Below, piece after piece: positions 34,143 through 43,545 of a stretch of 64,000 nt of DNA; the stretch's first letter is position 1, and each line of letters opens with the position of its first letter. The stretch comes from Mycolicibacterium rufum (GTDB lineage: Bacteria > Actinomycetota > Actinomycetes > Mycobacteriales > Mycobacteriaceae). Below the pieces are notes generated by a model. The model was not told the DNA's origin. It did not search any database and worked only from the letters and a program-made list of their open reading frames with translations. The position numbers were made by a program, and so were the translations under genes. The stretch spans positions 2,294,001 to 2,358,000 of the forward strand of contig NZ_CP092427.2 of assembly GCF_022374875.2 (NCBI RefSeq). The letters are read 5' to 3'.

Positions 34143-35576
34143 GTGGCCAAAACCTACGTCGGGGCCCGGGTTCGGCAGTTGCGCAACGAGCGCGGGTTCA
34201 GCCAGGCCGCGCTGGCCCAGATGCTCGACATCTCCCCCAGTTATCTCAACCAGATCGAGCACGACGTCCGGCCGCTCACGGTGGCGGTGCTGCTGCGCAT
34301 CACCGAGGTCTTCGGCGTCGATGCGACGTTCTTCGCCTCCCAGGACGACACCCGCCTGATCGCCGAGCTGCGCGAGGTGTTGATGGACCGTGACCTCGAC
34401 GTCGACGTCGGACCCGCCGAGATCGCCGACATGGTCGGGGCGCATCCCGCGCTGGCCCGCGCGATGGTCAATCTGCACCGCCGCTACCAACTGACGACGA
34501 CGCAACTGGCCGCCGTCACCGAGGACCGGTTCAGCGTCGGCAGCGTCACCTCGGGGGCCAGCGGGACGGGATCGATCTCGATGCCGCACGAGGAGGTGCG
34601 CGACTACTTCTACCAGCGCCAGAACTACCTACACGAGCTCGACACCGCCGCCGAGGAATTGACGGCCGGGATGCGCATCCAGCGCGGGGATCTGGCCGGC
34701 GACCTCTCCGACCGGCTGCGATTCGTGCACGGCGTGCGGATCATCCGCCGCAGCGACCTCGGCGAAGGGGTGCTGCACCGCTTCGACCCGGCGACCAAGA
34801 CGCTCGAGATCACCGCGCATCTGTCCACGGGGCAGCGGGTGTTCCGGATGGCCTCCGAGCTTGCCTACCTCGAGTACGGCGACCTGATCGACAAGCTCGC
34901 CGACGAGGGACACTTCACCAGCGACGAGTCACGCAAGCTCGCCCGCCTCGGACTGGCCAACTACTTCGCCGCGGCGACCGTGCTGCCCTACGCGCAGTTC
35001 CACGACGTCGCCGAGAAGTTCCGCTACGACGTCGAACGACTCTCGGCGTACTACTCCGCGAGCTACGAGACCATCTGCCATCGGCTCTCCACGCTGCAGC
35101 GGCCCTCGATGCGCGGGGTGCCGTTCTCGTTCGTCCGCGTCGATCGTGCGGGCAACATGTCGAAACGCCAGTCCGCCACGGGCTTTCACTTCTCCTCCAG
35201 CGGTGGCACCTGCCCGCTGTGGAACGTCTACGAGACCTTCGCCAACCCCGGCAAGATCGGCGTGCAGATCGCCGAGATGCCCGACGGGCGCGACTACATG
35301 TGGGTGGCGCGCACCGTGGAGCGGCGCGCGTCGCGCTATGGTCAGCCGGGTAAGACGTTCGCCATCGGCCTCGGCTGCGAACTGCGGCACGCGCATCGGC
35401 TGGTCTACTCGGAAGGCCTCGACCTCAGTGGAGACAACGCGACTCCGATCGGCGCCGGCTGCCGCGTCTGCGAGCGGGACAACTGCCCGCAGCGCGCGTT
35501 CCCCGCACTCGGCCGTGCGCTCGACATCGACGAACACCGCTCGACGGTGTCCCCGTACCTGGTGAGGCAGTCATGA
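34143..35576 (+). CDS. ramB: Glyoxylate/acetate metabolism regulator RamB
   Basis: 477 residues, counterpart of Rv0465c, ScfR family. N-terminal XRE helix-turn-helix at 7-62 (RVRQLRNERGFSQAALAQML, then SPSYLNQIEHDVRPL). The central part has the IrrE-like fold seen in RamB (AYLEYGDLIDKLADEGHF, FAAATVLPYAQFHDVAEK). The C-terminal domain has conserved cysteines in GGTCPLWNVYETF and GCRVCERDNCPQRAFP. Known homologues repress aceA during growth on glucose and regulate themselves. GTG start fits a leaderless message. Confidence 0.93.
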   Translation: MAKTYVGARVRQLRNERGFSQAALAQMLDISPSYLNQIEHDVRPLTVAVLLRITEVFGVDATFFASQDDTRLIAELREVLMDRDLDVDVGPAEIADMVGAHPALARAMVNLHRRYQLTTTQLAAVTEDRFSVGSVTSGASGTGSISMPHEEVRDYFYQRQNYLHELDTAAEELTAGMRIQRGDLAGDLSDRLRFVHGVRIIRRSDLGEGVLHRFDPATKTLEITAHLSTGQRVFRMASELAYLEYGDLIDKLADEGHFTSDESRKLARLGLANYFAAATVLPYAQFHDVAEKFRYDVERLSAYYSASYETICHRLSTLQRPSMRGVPFSFVRVDRAGNMSKRQSATGFHFSSSGGTCPLWNVYETFANPGKIGVQIAEMPDGRDYMWVARTVERRASRYGQPGKTFAIGLGCELRHAHRLVYSEGLDLSGDNATPIGAGCRVCERDNCPQRAFPALGRALDIDEHRSTVSPYLVRQS

Positions 35577-36112
35577 GTACCGCACGCATTCCCCCCGGCG
35601 GCTTCAAGGAGCTCGGGCCGGTCAACTGGGCGATCGCCAAGGTCGGGGCCCGCGGCATCCGACGACCGCGGTTCAGCCTGATGAACGTGCTCGGCCGGCA
35701 TCGGTTGCTGTTCCTGGCGTGGCTGCCGCTGTCGGCCTATCTGCTCGGCGCGGGCAAGCTGTCCCGGCGCGACGCGGAGTTCGTGATCCTGCGCGTCGGC
35801 CATCTGCGCGATTGCGAGTACGAGTTGCAGCAGCACCGCAGGCTTGCGCGCACCCGGGGGCTCGACGCCGCCACCCAGGCCGCGATCTTCACCGGGCCCG
35901 ACGCCGACGGTCTGACCGAGAAGGAGCGCACGCTGCTCACCGCCACCGACGAGTTCGTCGTCACCCGCGGTGTCTCCCCGCAGACCTGGCAGGCGCTTTC
36001 CCGGCACTACACTCCTGCGCAACTCATCGAATTCTGCCTGCTGACAGCGCAATACGACGGCCTGGCCGCGACGATCACGACGCTGGGCGTGCCGCTGGAC
36101 TTCCCGGACTGA
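35573..36112 (+). CDS. Carboxymuconolactone decarboxylase/AhpD-fold protein
   Basis: 179 residues, counterpart of Rv0464c. The conserved CMD helix pair is VILRVGHLRDCEYELQQHRRLAR (about 85-107): Cys and His are present, but not the CxxC of true AhpD, so peroxidase activity via two cysteines is unlikely. ATG overlaps the ramB stop (ATGA), so it is translated with ramB. Its stop abuts the stop of the convergent diguanylate cyclase gene with no base between. Function unknown. Confidence 0.85.
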   Translation: MSTARIPPGGFKELGPVNWAIAKVGARGIRRPRFSLMNVLGRHRLLFLAWLPLSAYLLGAGKLSRRDAEFVILRVGHLRDCEYELQQHRRLARTRGLDAATQAAIFTGPDADGLTEKERTLLTATDEFVVTRGVSPQTWQALSRHYTPAQLIEFCLLTAQYDGLAATITTLGVPLDFPD

Positions 36113-37198
36113 TCACCAGACGTCGGCGGCGATGACGACGCGGTTTCCGCCGCGCGACTTGGCCTCGTACATCGCCGTGTCGGCGGCGGTGATCACCTCG
36201 TCGAGGTCCGAACCGTATCGCGTGCACGTGGCCAGGCCGATGCTGACGGTCACGGCGGGGTTGGCGGGCGCGCAGACCGCCGCCCGGATCCGTTCGGCGA
36301 CGGCGCCGGCCTGCCCGGCCGAGATCCGGTCCACCACCAGGAACTCCTCGCCGCCCCACCGCACCACGACCGCGTCGCTGCGCACGCTCTGCCTGATCCT
36401 GCGGGCGGTCCGGATCAGCACCTTGTCACCGATGGTGTGGCCGAGGCTGTCGTTGACCGCCTTGAACCCGTCGACGTCGATCACCAGCGCGCACAGATCG
36501 GCCTGTAGCGGTGCACTCTCGTCGAGCCGCTTGATCGCGACGGCGAGTCCGCGCCGGTTGGTCAGCTCGGTGAGCGGGTCGGTCAGCGACTGCTTGGAAC
36601 TGCCCTGCAGCAGCCAGAATCCGAACTGCAGCGCGGGCAGGATGCAGACGGTGACCAGCAGCGCGATGACCGCCCGCGACACCGCGACCTGGAGCCCGTA
36701 CTCCGGGGCGCTGACCGCCAGCCACACCGCGATGCCGATCACCGACACCGTGCACCACGCGATGTGCGCCAGGTGCAGCCGCGGGCCGTGGAAGAACACC
36801 ACGTAGCCGCCCGCGCACAGCAGGATCGGGATGCCCGACATGGCCAGATTCGCGTCACCGAACAGCAGCGCCGAGATCGTCATGATCACGTCGACGAACG
36901 CGACCAGCACCGCCGACTCACGCGCCGACGGCCACGGCAGCAGCGCCCAGCGCGCCGCCCAGCCCAGGGAGCCGAGCGCCACGAAGGCCCAGCCCGCCCG
37001 GATCAGCGGCGCGTCGACACCTGGCGGCGCGTACACGTTGAACAGGGACAGCACTCCCATCGTCACCCCGATTCCGGCGATGAGGTGCCGCAGCACCGAC
37101 AGCAGCCCGCGGCTGCGCAGAAAGTCGATCCGCCACTGGTATTCGTCGCGCTGGCGCCACCAACGCAGGATCAACTGATCGCCCACCCCGTCCCCCAC
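36113..37198 (-). CDS. Membrane-bound diguanylate cyclase (GGDEF)
   Basis: 361 residues. Six or so TM segments (about 35-205, for example VLRHLIAGIGVTMGVLSLFNVY and VSRAVIALLVTVCILPALQFG) precede a GGDEF domain (about 205-355). The active-site motif is GGEEF in VVRWGGEEFLVV, with LVIDVDGFKAVNDSLGHTIGD before it. No RxxD inhibitory site is evident five residues upstream (SDAVVVR). It makes cyclic di-GMP from two GTP. GTG start; a second GTG five codons in is equally possible. No EAL or PDE gene is near. Confidence 0.88.
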   Translation of the reverse strand: MGDGVGDQLILRWWRQRDEYQWRIDFLRSRGLLSVLRHLIAGIGVTMGVLSLFNVYAPPGVDAPLIRAGWAFVALGSLGWAARWALLPWPSARESAVLVAFVDVIMTISALLFGDANLAMSGIPILLCAGGYVVFFHGPRLHLAHIAWCTVSVIGIAVWLAVSAPEYGLQVAVSRAVIALLVTVCILPALQFGFWLLQGSSKQSLTDPLTELTNRRGLAVAIKRLDESAPLQADLCALVIDVDGFKAVNDSLGHTIGDKVLIRTARRIRQSVRSDAVVVRWGGEEFLVVDRISAGQAGAVAERIRAAVCAPANPAVTVSIGLATCTRYGSDLDEVITAADTAMYEAKSRGGNRVVIAADVW

Positions 37199-37245
37199 CG
37201 GCCCATTGTCTGGGATCGGTCGACGATGCCGTCAGCGAATGGCAG

Positions 37246-37524
37246 TTATAGGTACGTCACGCCCAGCACGGCCAGCGAGAACAGCACCGGGGACACCGGC
37301 AGAGCCCAGCAGAACACCGCCCACACCTCGGCCTTGCGCGACTTCTGTTGCCACTGACGCCAACCGAGATACCCTGCCGCGATCGCGATGACGAAGGACA
37401 CCGCGGCGACCACGAGCACCCACATCGGGATGTCGGTCGACGCGATGGCCGCCGAGATCCCGGCCAGCCACAGGATGTGGCCGACCACCAATCCGCCGAT
37501 CCCGGCGACCCAGATCGCCCTCAA
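37246..37524 (-). CDS. Small conserved membrane protein (Rv0463-like)
   Basis: 92 residues with TTG start directly after the lpdC stop (TAATTG). Three TM segments: IWVAGIGGLVVGHILWLAGIS, PMWVLVVAAVSFVIAIAAGYLGW, and VWAVFCWALPVSPVLFSLAVLG. Basic QKSRK loop between the last two. Known only as a conserved membrane protein linked to lpdC. Confidence 0.75.
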   Translation of the reverse strand: MRAIWVAGIGGLVVGHILWLAGISAAIASTDIPMWVLVVAAVSFVIAIAAGYLGWRQWQQKSRKAEVWAVFCWALPVSPVLFSLAVLGVTYL

Positions 37525-38919
<1,395 letters not shown>

Positions 38920-38951
38920 GCCTTCCCACCCTAGTGGTTTCCGGCCGGGAG

Positions 38952-39075
38952 CTACATCAATGGTCGGACTCCTCAACGCGGCTCGTACCTCGCCGCTTGA
39001 TCGTCGTCCGACTACATCAATGGTCGGACTCCTCAACGCGGCTCGTACCTCGCCGCTTGATCGTCGTCCGACTAC
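38952..39075. repeat. 60-bp perfect tandem repeat before lpdC
   Basis: Two identical 60-bp units (38952-39011 and 39012-39071) plus four bases of a third (39072-39075). Each unit is an imperfect dyad: TCGGAC near one end and GTCCGA near the other, with CAACGCGGC facing GCCGCTTG. Both strands are open across the repeat in one frame. The third partial copy supplies the stop codon (TAG) of the neighbouring leftward gene at 39072. It sits 33 bp upstream of the lpdC start. Confidence 0.95.
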
Positions 39076-39485
39076 CGGGCGATCCAGCCGAACACGTAGG
39101 AGCCGTAGAGCAGCGCGGCCGCCCCGGTCGACGCCAGCGGCGCGGACATGAACGCGATCGCCAGCGCAGTGACCGACGGGCGGTTCTGCACCATCGCGGT
39201 GAGCAGGCTGCCGACGATGCACGCGACCAGGTAGACCAGCACCGCGAACACCGGCAGGGACTTGTCGAGCGCGTGGTACCACCAGTAGTACAGGCCCGCG
39301 CCGGCCGCGGCGGCGACGATCCACACCGCCGCGGTGACGAGCACGAACCGCCACCGGCCGAGGAACTGCGGTATTCCGGGGACGACGACCGGTGCCGCGG
39401 TGTGCCGGGCGGGGTCGTCGATGACGCTCTGCGCGGTGAAGCCCCCGGTGAACTCTGGGGTGAAGGGCTGCGTGTGCTCAGACAC
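39072..39485 (-). CDS. Conserved membrane protein (Rv0461-like)
   Basis: 137 residues, GTG start. A 40-residue hydrophilic N-terminus ([20 protein letters not shown]) precedes three or four TM segments: [75 protein letters not shown]. Overlaps the small upstream membrane gene by 8 bp. Its stop lies in the first bases of the third, partial tandem-repeat unit. Function unknown. Confidence 0.75.
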   Translation of the reverse strand: MSEHTQPFTPEFTGGFTAQSVIDDPARHTAAPVVVPGIPQFLGRWRFVLVTAAVWIVAAAAGAGLYYWWYHALDKSLPVFAVLVYLVACIVGSLLTAMVQNRPSVTALAIAFMSAPLASTGAAALLYGSYVFGWIAR

Positions 39486-39756
39486 CGGTGGCCACCTGCA
39501 GCGCTGCCAGCGCGCCGAACCACCCGGGCCCGACGGCGAGGACCAGGGCGCCCAGCGCGGTGACCCAGCGCCGGCCGGACAGGAGGATGGTCAGGGTCCC
39601 GACGACACCGGGGATGCCGATGACCAACGCGATGACGACGTCGGGGCGGACGGGCGCAGTGATCTCGACCGTGGCGAGGAGCGCGCCCAGCATGCCGAGG
39701 GCGACGCCGACGATCATCACTCCGGCCAATACCGATGCGCGGGGCAGCGGGATCAC
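39478..39756 (-). CDS. Small hydrophobic membrane protein (Rv0460-like)
   Basis: 92 residues from GTG at 39756, just after a basic RRYRRP stretch in the longer frame. Three TM segments: SVLAGVMIVGVALGMLGALLATV, VVIALVIGIPGVVGTLTILLS, VTALGALVLAVGPGWFGALAAL. No recognised family. Overlaps the next gene by 8 bp, so the two probably work together. Confidence 0.7.
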   Translation of the reverse strand: MIPLPRASVLAGVMIVGVALGMLGALLATVEITAPVRPDVVIALVIGIPGVVGTLTILLSGRRWVTALGALVLAVGPGWFGALAALQVATGV

Positions 39757-39802
39757 GGGTCGACGATAACGCCGGTGCAGCCGATCCCCGGGGAGGCGCG
39801 CT

Positions 39803-40288
39803 CTACCGCAGCGGGACCGGGCAGGCGTCGACCGCCTCGGCCACGATGTGGGTTCCGTTCGACGCCGGCCGCTCGCCACGCTCGTAGGCCGCACCCGTCA
39901 CGACCGCGTCCGCGGCCAGCGACCGGTTCTCCTCGTCGGTGAACGCCCGGCCCCGCGACAGGAACCGCTTGCCCTCGGGAGCCTCGAGGCTGAACCCACC
40001 GCCACGGCCCGGCACCACGTCGATGACCAGCTGGGTGTGCTTCCAGGCGTCGAACTGCGGACCCGAGATCCACACCGGCACCCCGTCGCCGACGTCGAAC
40101 ACGGCCAGCAGCACGTCGCGGTCGCCGACCACGAAGTCCCCGTCGGGGTAGCACATCGGAGACGAGCCGTCGCAGCATCCGCCGGACTGATGGAACATCA
40201 ACGCGCCGTGGCGGTCCTGCAGGGTGCGCAGCAGGTCGGCCGCCGCAGCGGTGATCAGGGCTCGGTTCGGTGCGGGCACGTCAACCAT
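39803..40288 (-). CDS. DUF779 protein
   Basis: 161 residues, counterpart of Rv0459. DUF779 hallmark: HQSGGCCDGSSPMCYP (about 33-48), a Cys-rich stretch that could bind metal, and VWISGPQFDAWKHTQLVIDVVPGRG. The family is found beside aldehyde dehydrogenases; here the aldehyde dehydrogenase of the M. tuberculosis order (Rv0458) is missing and the upstream neighbour is a GAF-type regulator whose stop overlaps this ATG by 8 bp. Function unknown; an aldehyde/alcohol-related role is inferred from context. Confidence 0.85.
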   Translation of the reverse strand: MVDVPAPNRALITAAAADLLRTLQDRHGALMFHQSGGCCDGSSPMCYPDGDFVVGDRDVLLAVFDVGDGVPVWISGPQFDAWKHTQLVIDVVPGRGGGFSLEAPEGKRFLSRGRAFTDEENRSLAADAVVTGAAYERGERPASNGTHIVAEAVDACPVPLR

Positions 40289-41570
40289 CCTCCCCTAACC
40301 GGGCGGCACGGATCGCAGGCGCTGTCGACGGCGGCAGCAGCGTGCGCCGGTCCACGGGATAGCAGACGGTGAGCCCCACCGACGACGCGAACCGGTACGG
40401 CTGCGCGGCGAGCAGGCCGACGAACTGCTTGCGCAGTCGCGACATCTCCGCCCGCACCGTCACCACCCGGGAGCGATCGCCGTAGAGGTCCTCGGCCAGT
40501 TGGGGCGCCGAGCGCCCCTGCGGCGAACGGGCCAGGGCGCACAGGATCTCGGCGTGACGCAGCGACAGGTCGTGGCGCCAGCACCCGAACTCCCCCGCGA
40601 GCCGCAGCGACGGCTTGTCCGGGTCGGCGAAATCAAGCGTCACCTGCGACACGTGCGGGGCGCCGGCGTCGTCGTCGCTGTCGGCCAGCCGCACCAGCCA
40701 GCCACCCGGCAGCGGCTCGACGGCACACGGTCCGAGCGTCGCCAACCACACCCGGCCCGGGCCCATCTGGTCGGGCAGCAGGATGCGGTTGTGCAGCGGC
40801 ATCGCGTCGACGGCCGCCACCCAACCCTCGGTGTCCACGGCCAGCGCGGGGGTGCCCATCCGGGCGAGGATCGGCGCGGCGACGGTGCGCAGCCGGTTCA
40901 GTGTGCGGTCGTGTTCGGAGCGCAGGTGAGATTCGGCCAGTCGTGCGACCGCGTCGACGAGCGCGATGGTGGTCGGGTGCACGGTGGCGGCCGGGCCGGA
41001 CACGTCGACGACGCCGATGACCTGCCCGGTGCGGGGGTCGCGGATCGGCGCGCCCGCGCACGTCCAGGAGTGGTGGCTGCGCAGGAAGTGCTCGGCGGAG
41101 AACACCTGCACCGCACGCTGCGCGGCGAGCGCGGTGCCGATCGCATTGGTGCCGACGGCGCCCTCGCCCCAGTGCGCGCCCTCGACGAACCCGAGCCGGT
41201 CGGCGTTGCTCAGCACCGCCGGGGACCCGGATCGCCACAGCACCCGACCCTGCGCGTCGGCCACGACGAGGATGTTCTCCCCGTCGGCGACCAGCGACTC
41301 CAGGCCGTGGGAGATCTCGTCGAGCACCTCCATCAGTCCCGAGGCACGCCGCAGCGCCTCGAGCCCACCGGTCTCGACGACCGGGGTGTCGCTGGGTTCG
41401 ATCCCACTGGCGAGCAACCGCTGCCAGGAGTCGCCGATGACCTCGCGCGGGCGCGCGGGCGCCCGGTGCCCGGCCATGGTCGCGTCGTAGACGGCCGACA
41501 TCAGCCGCGCATAACTGCGCGGATCCTCCCCGACGGCCACGGCGGGTTCAGGCACGGACGACCCTGGCAT
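40281..41570 (-). CDS. GAF-domain activator, AcoR/MimR-like without sigma-54 domain
   Basis: 429 residues. The N-terminal part (VIGDSWQRLLASGIEPSD, LLEEI-like SGLMEVLDEISHGL) and GAF domain (about 85-235, with GAHWGEGAVGTNAIGTALAA and SWTCAGAPIRDPRTGQVIGVVDVSG) are those of acetoin-type activators. The AAA+ sigma-54 domain is absent. The C-terminus has a helix-turn-helix-like segment (LSLRHAEILCALARSPQGRSAPQLAEDLYGDRS). Homologues govern diol, ketone and alcohol oxidation genes. It is third in a leftward operon: diol dehydrogenase, SDR, regulator, DUF779. Confidence 0.85.
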   Translation of the reverse strand: MPGSSVPEPAVAVGEDPRSYARLMSAVYDATMAGHRAPARPREVIGDSWQRLLASGIEPSDTPVVETGGLEALRRASGLMEVLDEISHGLESLVADGENILVVADAQGRVLWRSGSPAVLSNADRLGFVEGAHWGEGAVGTNAIGTALAAQRAVQVFSAEHFLRSHHSWTCAGAPIRDPRTGQVIGVVDVSGPAATVHPTTIALVDAVARLAESHLRSEHDRTLNRLRTVAAPILARMGTPALAVDTEGWVAAVDAMPLHNRILLPDQMGPGRVWLATLGPCAVEPLPGGWLVRLADSDDDAGAPHVSQVTLDFADPDKPSLRLAGEFGCWRHDLSLRHAEILCALARSPQGRSAPQLAEDLYGDRSRVVTVRAEMSRLRKQFVGLLAAQPYRFASSVGLTVCYPVDRRTLLPPSTAPAIRAARLGEDG

Positions 41571-41593
41571 CACCAGCGATTGTGCTCTCCATC

Positions 41594-42373
41594 TCAGCGG
41601 TAGACCAGGCCACCGTCGATCAGGCCGGCCTGGCCGGTCATGTAGTCGGCGTCGGGCCCGGCCAGATACGACACGAACCCCGCCACGTCGTCGGGGGTCT
41701 CGGCGCGGCCCAGCGCGATGCCGCCGACGAACTTCTCGTAGGTCTCGCCTTCGGCGGCGCCGGTGAGTTCGGCGAACCGCTTGTCGATCTCCACCCACAT
41801 GTCGGTGCCGACCACCCCGGGGCAGTAGGCGTTGACGGTGATGCCGTCGGCCGCGTGCTCCTTGGCGGCGGCCTGGGTCAGCGCCCGCACGGCGAATTTC
41901 GTCGCGCTGTAGGGGCCGAGCATCGCGAAGCCGTCGTGCCCGGCGATCGACGAGGCATTGATGATTTTGCCCGGCTTGCCGTTGCCCTTGAACTGCGCCA
42001 CGGCTGCCTGGATCCCCCACAGCACGCCGTCGACGTTGATGGCCCACAGCTTCTTCAGCTCCGCCGGTGTCACGGCGCTGATGGGGCCGACCAGGGCGAT
42101 GCCGGCGTTGTTCACCATGATGTCGAAGCCGCCGAGCGCGGACGCGGCGTGTTCGACGGCGGCGAACACCTGCTCGCGGTCGCTGACGTCGGCGACGAAG
42201 GTGGTTGCCTTGCAGCCGATCTCGGCGATCTCGGCAGCCACGGCGTCGAGGCCGTCCGCGGTGACGTCGACCAGGGCGATGTCGGCGCCGTCGCGCGCCA
42301 GCCGTAGCGCGATGCCTCGTCCGATGCCGCGTGCGGCGCCCGTGACCAGAGCGACTTTTCCGTTGAGGGTCAT
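41594..42373 (-). CDS. SDR, acetoin/diacetyl reductase-like
   Basis: 259 residues, classical SDR. ALVTGAARGIGRGIALRLA (8-26), VNNAGIA, Ser in NASSIAGHDG and YSATKFAV catalytic motif; TVNAYCPGVVGTDMW after. Closest in pattern to (S)-acetoin-forming diacetyl reductase and meso-butanediol dehydrogenase. One base separates its ATG from the stop of the butanediol dehydrogenase gene. Probably acts on acetoin, diacetyl or a related ketone (inference). Confidence 0.88.
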   Translation of the reverse strand: MTLNGKVALVTGAARGIGRGIALRLARDGADIALVDVTADGLDAVAAEIAEIGCKATTFVADVSDREQVFAAVEHAASALGGFDIMVNNAGIALVGPISAVTPAELKKLWAINVDGVLWGIQAAVAQFKGNGKPGKIINASSIAGHDGFAMLGPYSATKFAVRALTQAAAKEHAADGITVNAYCPGVVGTDMWVEIDKRFAELTGAAEGETYEKFVGGIALGRAETPDDVAGFVSYLAGPDADYMTGQAGLIDGGLVYR

Positions 42374-42374
42374 G

Positions 42375-43427
42375 TCAGTTCGCTCCGTTCGGGTCGACGA
42401 GAACTTTCATCTTGGTGCCGGCGTGCAGGGCCTCGAACCCCTCGTCGACGACGTCGTCGAGCGGGATGCGAGTCACCCAGCCGGTGGTGTCGTAGCGGCC
42501 GTCGGCCATCAGCGCGATCACCGCTTCGAAGTCGGCGCCGGTGTAGCACAGCGAGCCCTGGATGCGGGATTCGTTCATCACCAGGTTGAGAAGCGGTGTC
42601 TCGAGCGGCTTTTCGTAGATCGCCACGCTGATCATCGGCCGTCGCGAGCCGACGCAGGCCAGTGCGGTGCTGACCGCGGGTGCCACCCCGGCGGCGTCGA
42701 ACACCGCGTCGGCGCCGGCGCCGGCGGTGTGGTCGGCGATGAACGCGGGCACGTCGGTGGCCGTCGGGTCGAGGGTCTGCGCGCCGAGTGCCTCGATGGC
42801 GGCGCGCCGGGTGGGCGACGGCTCGACGACGAAGACGTCGTCGAGGCCCTTGCCGCGCAGCGCGAACCACAGGCCGATGCCGATGGGGCCGGCGCCGAAC
42901 ACCATCGCGGTGTCGCCGTCCTTGACGTCGCCGAGGGTGGCGGCGTGGTAGGCCACCGACATCGGCTCCACGAGCGCACCGAGTTCCAGCGACACGGTGT
43001 CGGGCAGCCGGTGCAGCATCGACGTCGGCACCACCGTGGACTCGGCCATGCCGCCGTCGGACATCAACCCGTGGAACCCGATCTGCTGGCAGACGTTGTA
43101 GTTGCCGGCCCGGCACGGTCCGCAGTGGTCGCACTTGTAGATCGGCTCGACGGCGACCCGGTCGCCCTCGCTCCATCCGGTCACGCCGTCGCCGACGGCG
43201 GTGATGGTGCCGGAGAACTCGTGGCCCATGGTCAGGGGCAGCTGCGCGCCGGTCAGCGGGTGCGGTGACGTCGGCACGAAGATGGGTCCGGCGTAGTACT
43301 CGTGCAGGTCGGTGCCGCAGATGCCGTTGAAGCCGACCTGCAGCTTCACAGTGCCGGGGCGGACTTCCGGTTCGGCGACGTCGTCGATCTCGAGCTTGTT
43401 CGGTCCGTAGTAGACAGCTGCTTTCAT
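42375..43427 (-). CDS. Zinc-dependent 2,3-butanediol dehydrogenase-like MDR protein
   Basis: 350 residues, medium-chain dehydrogenase. Catalytic zinc site: Cys in GICGTDLHEY, GHE in TMGHEFSGTI. Structural zinc cysteines: CDHCGPCRAGNYNVC. Coenzyme motif VFGAGPIGIGLWFAL. Length and SPHPLTGAQLPLTMGHEF match (R,R)-butanediol dehydrogenases. First gene of the leftward operon; an inverted repeat region lies between it and the divergent monooxygenase gene. Confidence 0.9.
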   Translation of the reverse strand: MKAAVYYGPNKLEIDDVAEPEVRPGTVKLQVGFNGICGTDLHEYYAGPIFVPTSPHPLTGAQLPLTMGHEFSGTITAVGDGVTGWSEGDRVAVEPIYKCDHCGPCRAGNYNVCQQIGFHGLMSDGGMAESTVVPTSMLHRLPDTVSLELGALVEPMSVAYHAATLGDVKDGDTAMVFGAGPIGIGLWFALRGKGLDDVFVVEPSPTRRAAIEALGAQTLDPTATDVPAFIADHTAGAGADAVFDAAGVAPAVSTALACVGSRRPMISVAIYEKPLETPLLNLVMNESRIQGSLCYTGADFEAVIALMADGRYDTTGWVTRIPLDDVVDEGFEALHAGTKMKVLVDPNGAN

Positions 43428-43462
43428 GTCGGCATGTCTATGTGACCGCGACCACACCGCGA

Positions 43463-43511
43463 AAGAGTTGCAGGGGGTTGCAGGTGGGGGTTGCAACGCT
43501 TCGCAACTCTT
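43463..43511. promoter_or_regulatory. Candidate activator site between diol dehydrogenase and monooxygenase genes
   Basis: AAGAGTTGC (43463-43471) and GCAACTCTT (43503-43511) form a perfect 9-bp dyad. GTTGCA recurs at 43467, 43477 and 43490, the last within the palindrome GTTGCAAC. The GAF-type activator encoded 2 kb away is the obvious candidate to bind here and could serve both directions in this 118-bp gap. Confidence 0.6.
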
Positions 43512-43545
43512 GCCGGGCACGCCGGACCGGTGTGTTGTGGCTCAC

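Noticed and set aside
38960..39151. Small + strand gene encoding a duplicated [18 protein letters not shown] peptide
   Set aside because: It arises from the 60-bp repeat itself; no ribosome site and no conservation argument.
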